Source of the DNA: DATAMF01 sp964472565
GTDB lineage: Bacteria; Chloroflexota; Anaerolineae; Aggregatilineales; Aggregatilineaceae
Assembly (NCBI GenBank): GCA_964472565.1
Contig: CAYYNB010000096.1
Location: forward strand, 1 to 21,956
Length of the DNA stretch: 21,956 bases
Reading direction: 5' to 3'
Part shown: in pieces, positions 21,920 to 21,956 of the stretch
Position numbering within the stretch: the stretch's first letter is position 1
Layout of the letters: the number at the start of each line of letters is the position of its first letter
Translations under genes and position numbers: made by a program
The notes under the pieces: generated by a model
Told to the model about the DNA's origin: nothing
Seen by the model: only the letters and a program-made list of their open reading frames with translations
Database searches by the model: none

Positions 21920-21956
21920 AGTTTCTCCTCGTTTGGCGTCCCAAGTTCAACATTCT

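Noticed and set aside
21947..21956. Possible end of a further minus-strand gene at the right edge
   Set aside because: A TGA is visible at 21949-21947, but only two codons precede it in the window, so no gene can be supported.

Overview
The window looks like a chromosomal segment of a Chloroflexota bacterium, most likely Anaerolineae. This is an inference from protein style, not from a marker gene. The clues are Thr/Pro-rich extracytoplasmic linkers of the NTPEPTAT kind, a eukaryote-type Ser/Thr kinase with SH3-like and PPC ectodomains, a LysM glycosidase, a Uma2-family protein and GlsB-type small membrane proteins. Genes lie on both strands in short units with good GGAGG-type ribosome sites, extended -10 promoters (TGnTATACT or TGnTACAAT) and compact intrinsic terminators. 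No rRNA, tRNA, CRISPR array or transposase gene was seen.

Left part (1-7838): a DUF2892-like small membrane protein (+) faces a 748-aa GT39/PMT-type membrane glycosyltransferase (-). The gap between their 3' ends holds a near-perfect minus-strand promoter (TTGACA-N17-TATACT) with an 18-bp palindromic operator in its spacer. It reads into about 110 nt of C-rich hairpin-loop sequence ending in a strong stem. This is the best candidate for something undescribed: a regulated small RNA. Divergent from the glycosyltransferase is a large receptor-like kinase, then a terminator, then a Pro-rich acidic protein of unknown function with a conserved-looking C-terminal domain.

Middle part (7839-16731): a 305-nt gene-free stretch carries a 32-bp perfect palindrome and a second inverted-repeat element. 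Next come a secreted two-LysM glycosidase (-), a GlsB-like protein (+), a translationally coupled Nudix/histidine-phosphatase pair (-), a divergent metallophosphoesterase plus HtrA-like protease unit (+), a 56-aa two-TM protein tucked tail-to-tail against htrA (-), a GAF-like protein (+), a phosphohexomutase (+), a Uma2 protein (+) and a second 91-aa GlsB paralogue (-).

Right part (16732-21956): a GDP-L-fucose synthase-like reductase (+) and a membrane-anchored beta-propeller-like protein (+), then a palindromic repeat. Beyond it, three tightly spaced minus-strand genes look like the distal tail genes of a prophage that continues past the right edge.

Common themes: several products act at or outside the membrane (kinase ectodomain, HtrA, LysM glycosidase, propeller protein). 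Three of them share an acidic stretch followed by a QATAT motif just outside the membrane helix. The phosphohexomutase and fucose synthase could supply activated sugars for surface glycans, and the GT39-like enzyme could transfer sugars outside the membrane, but none of these links is proven by the sequence.
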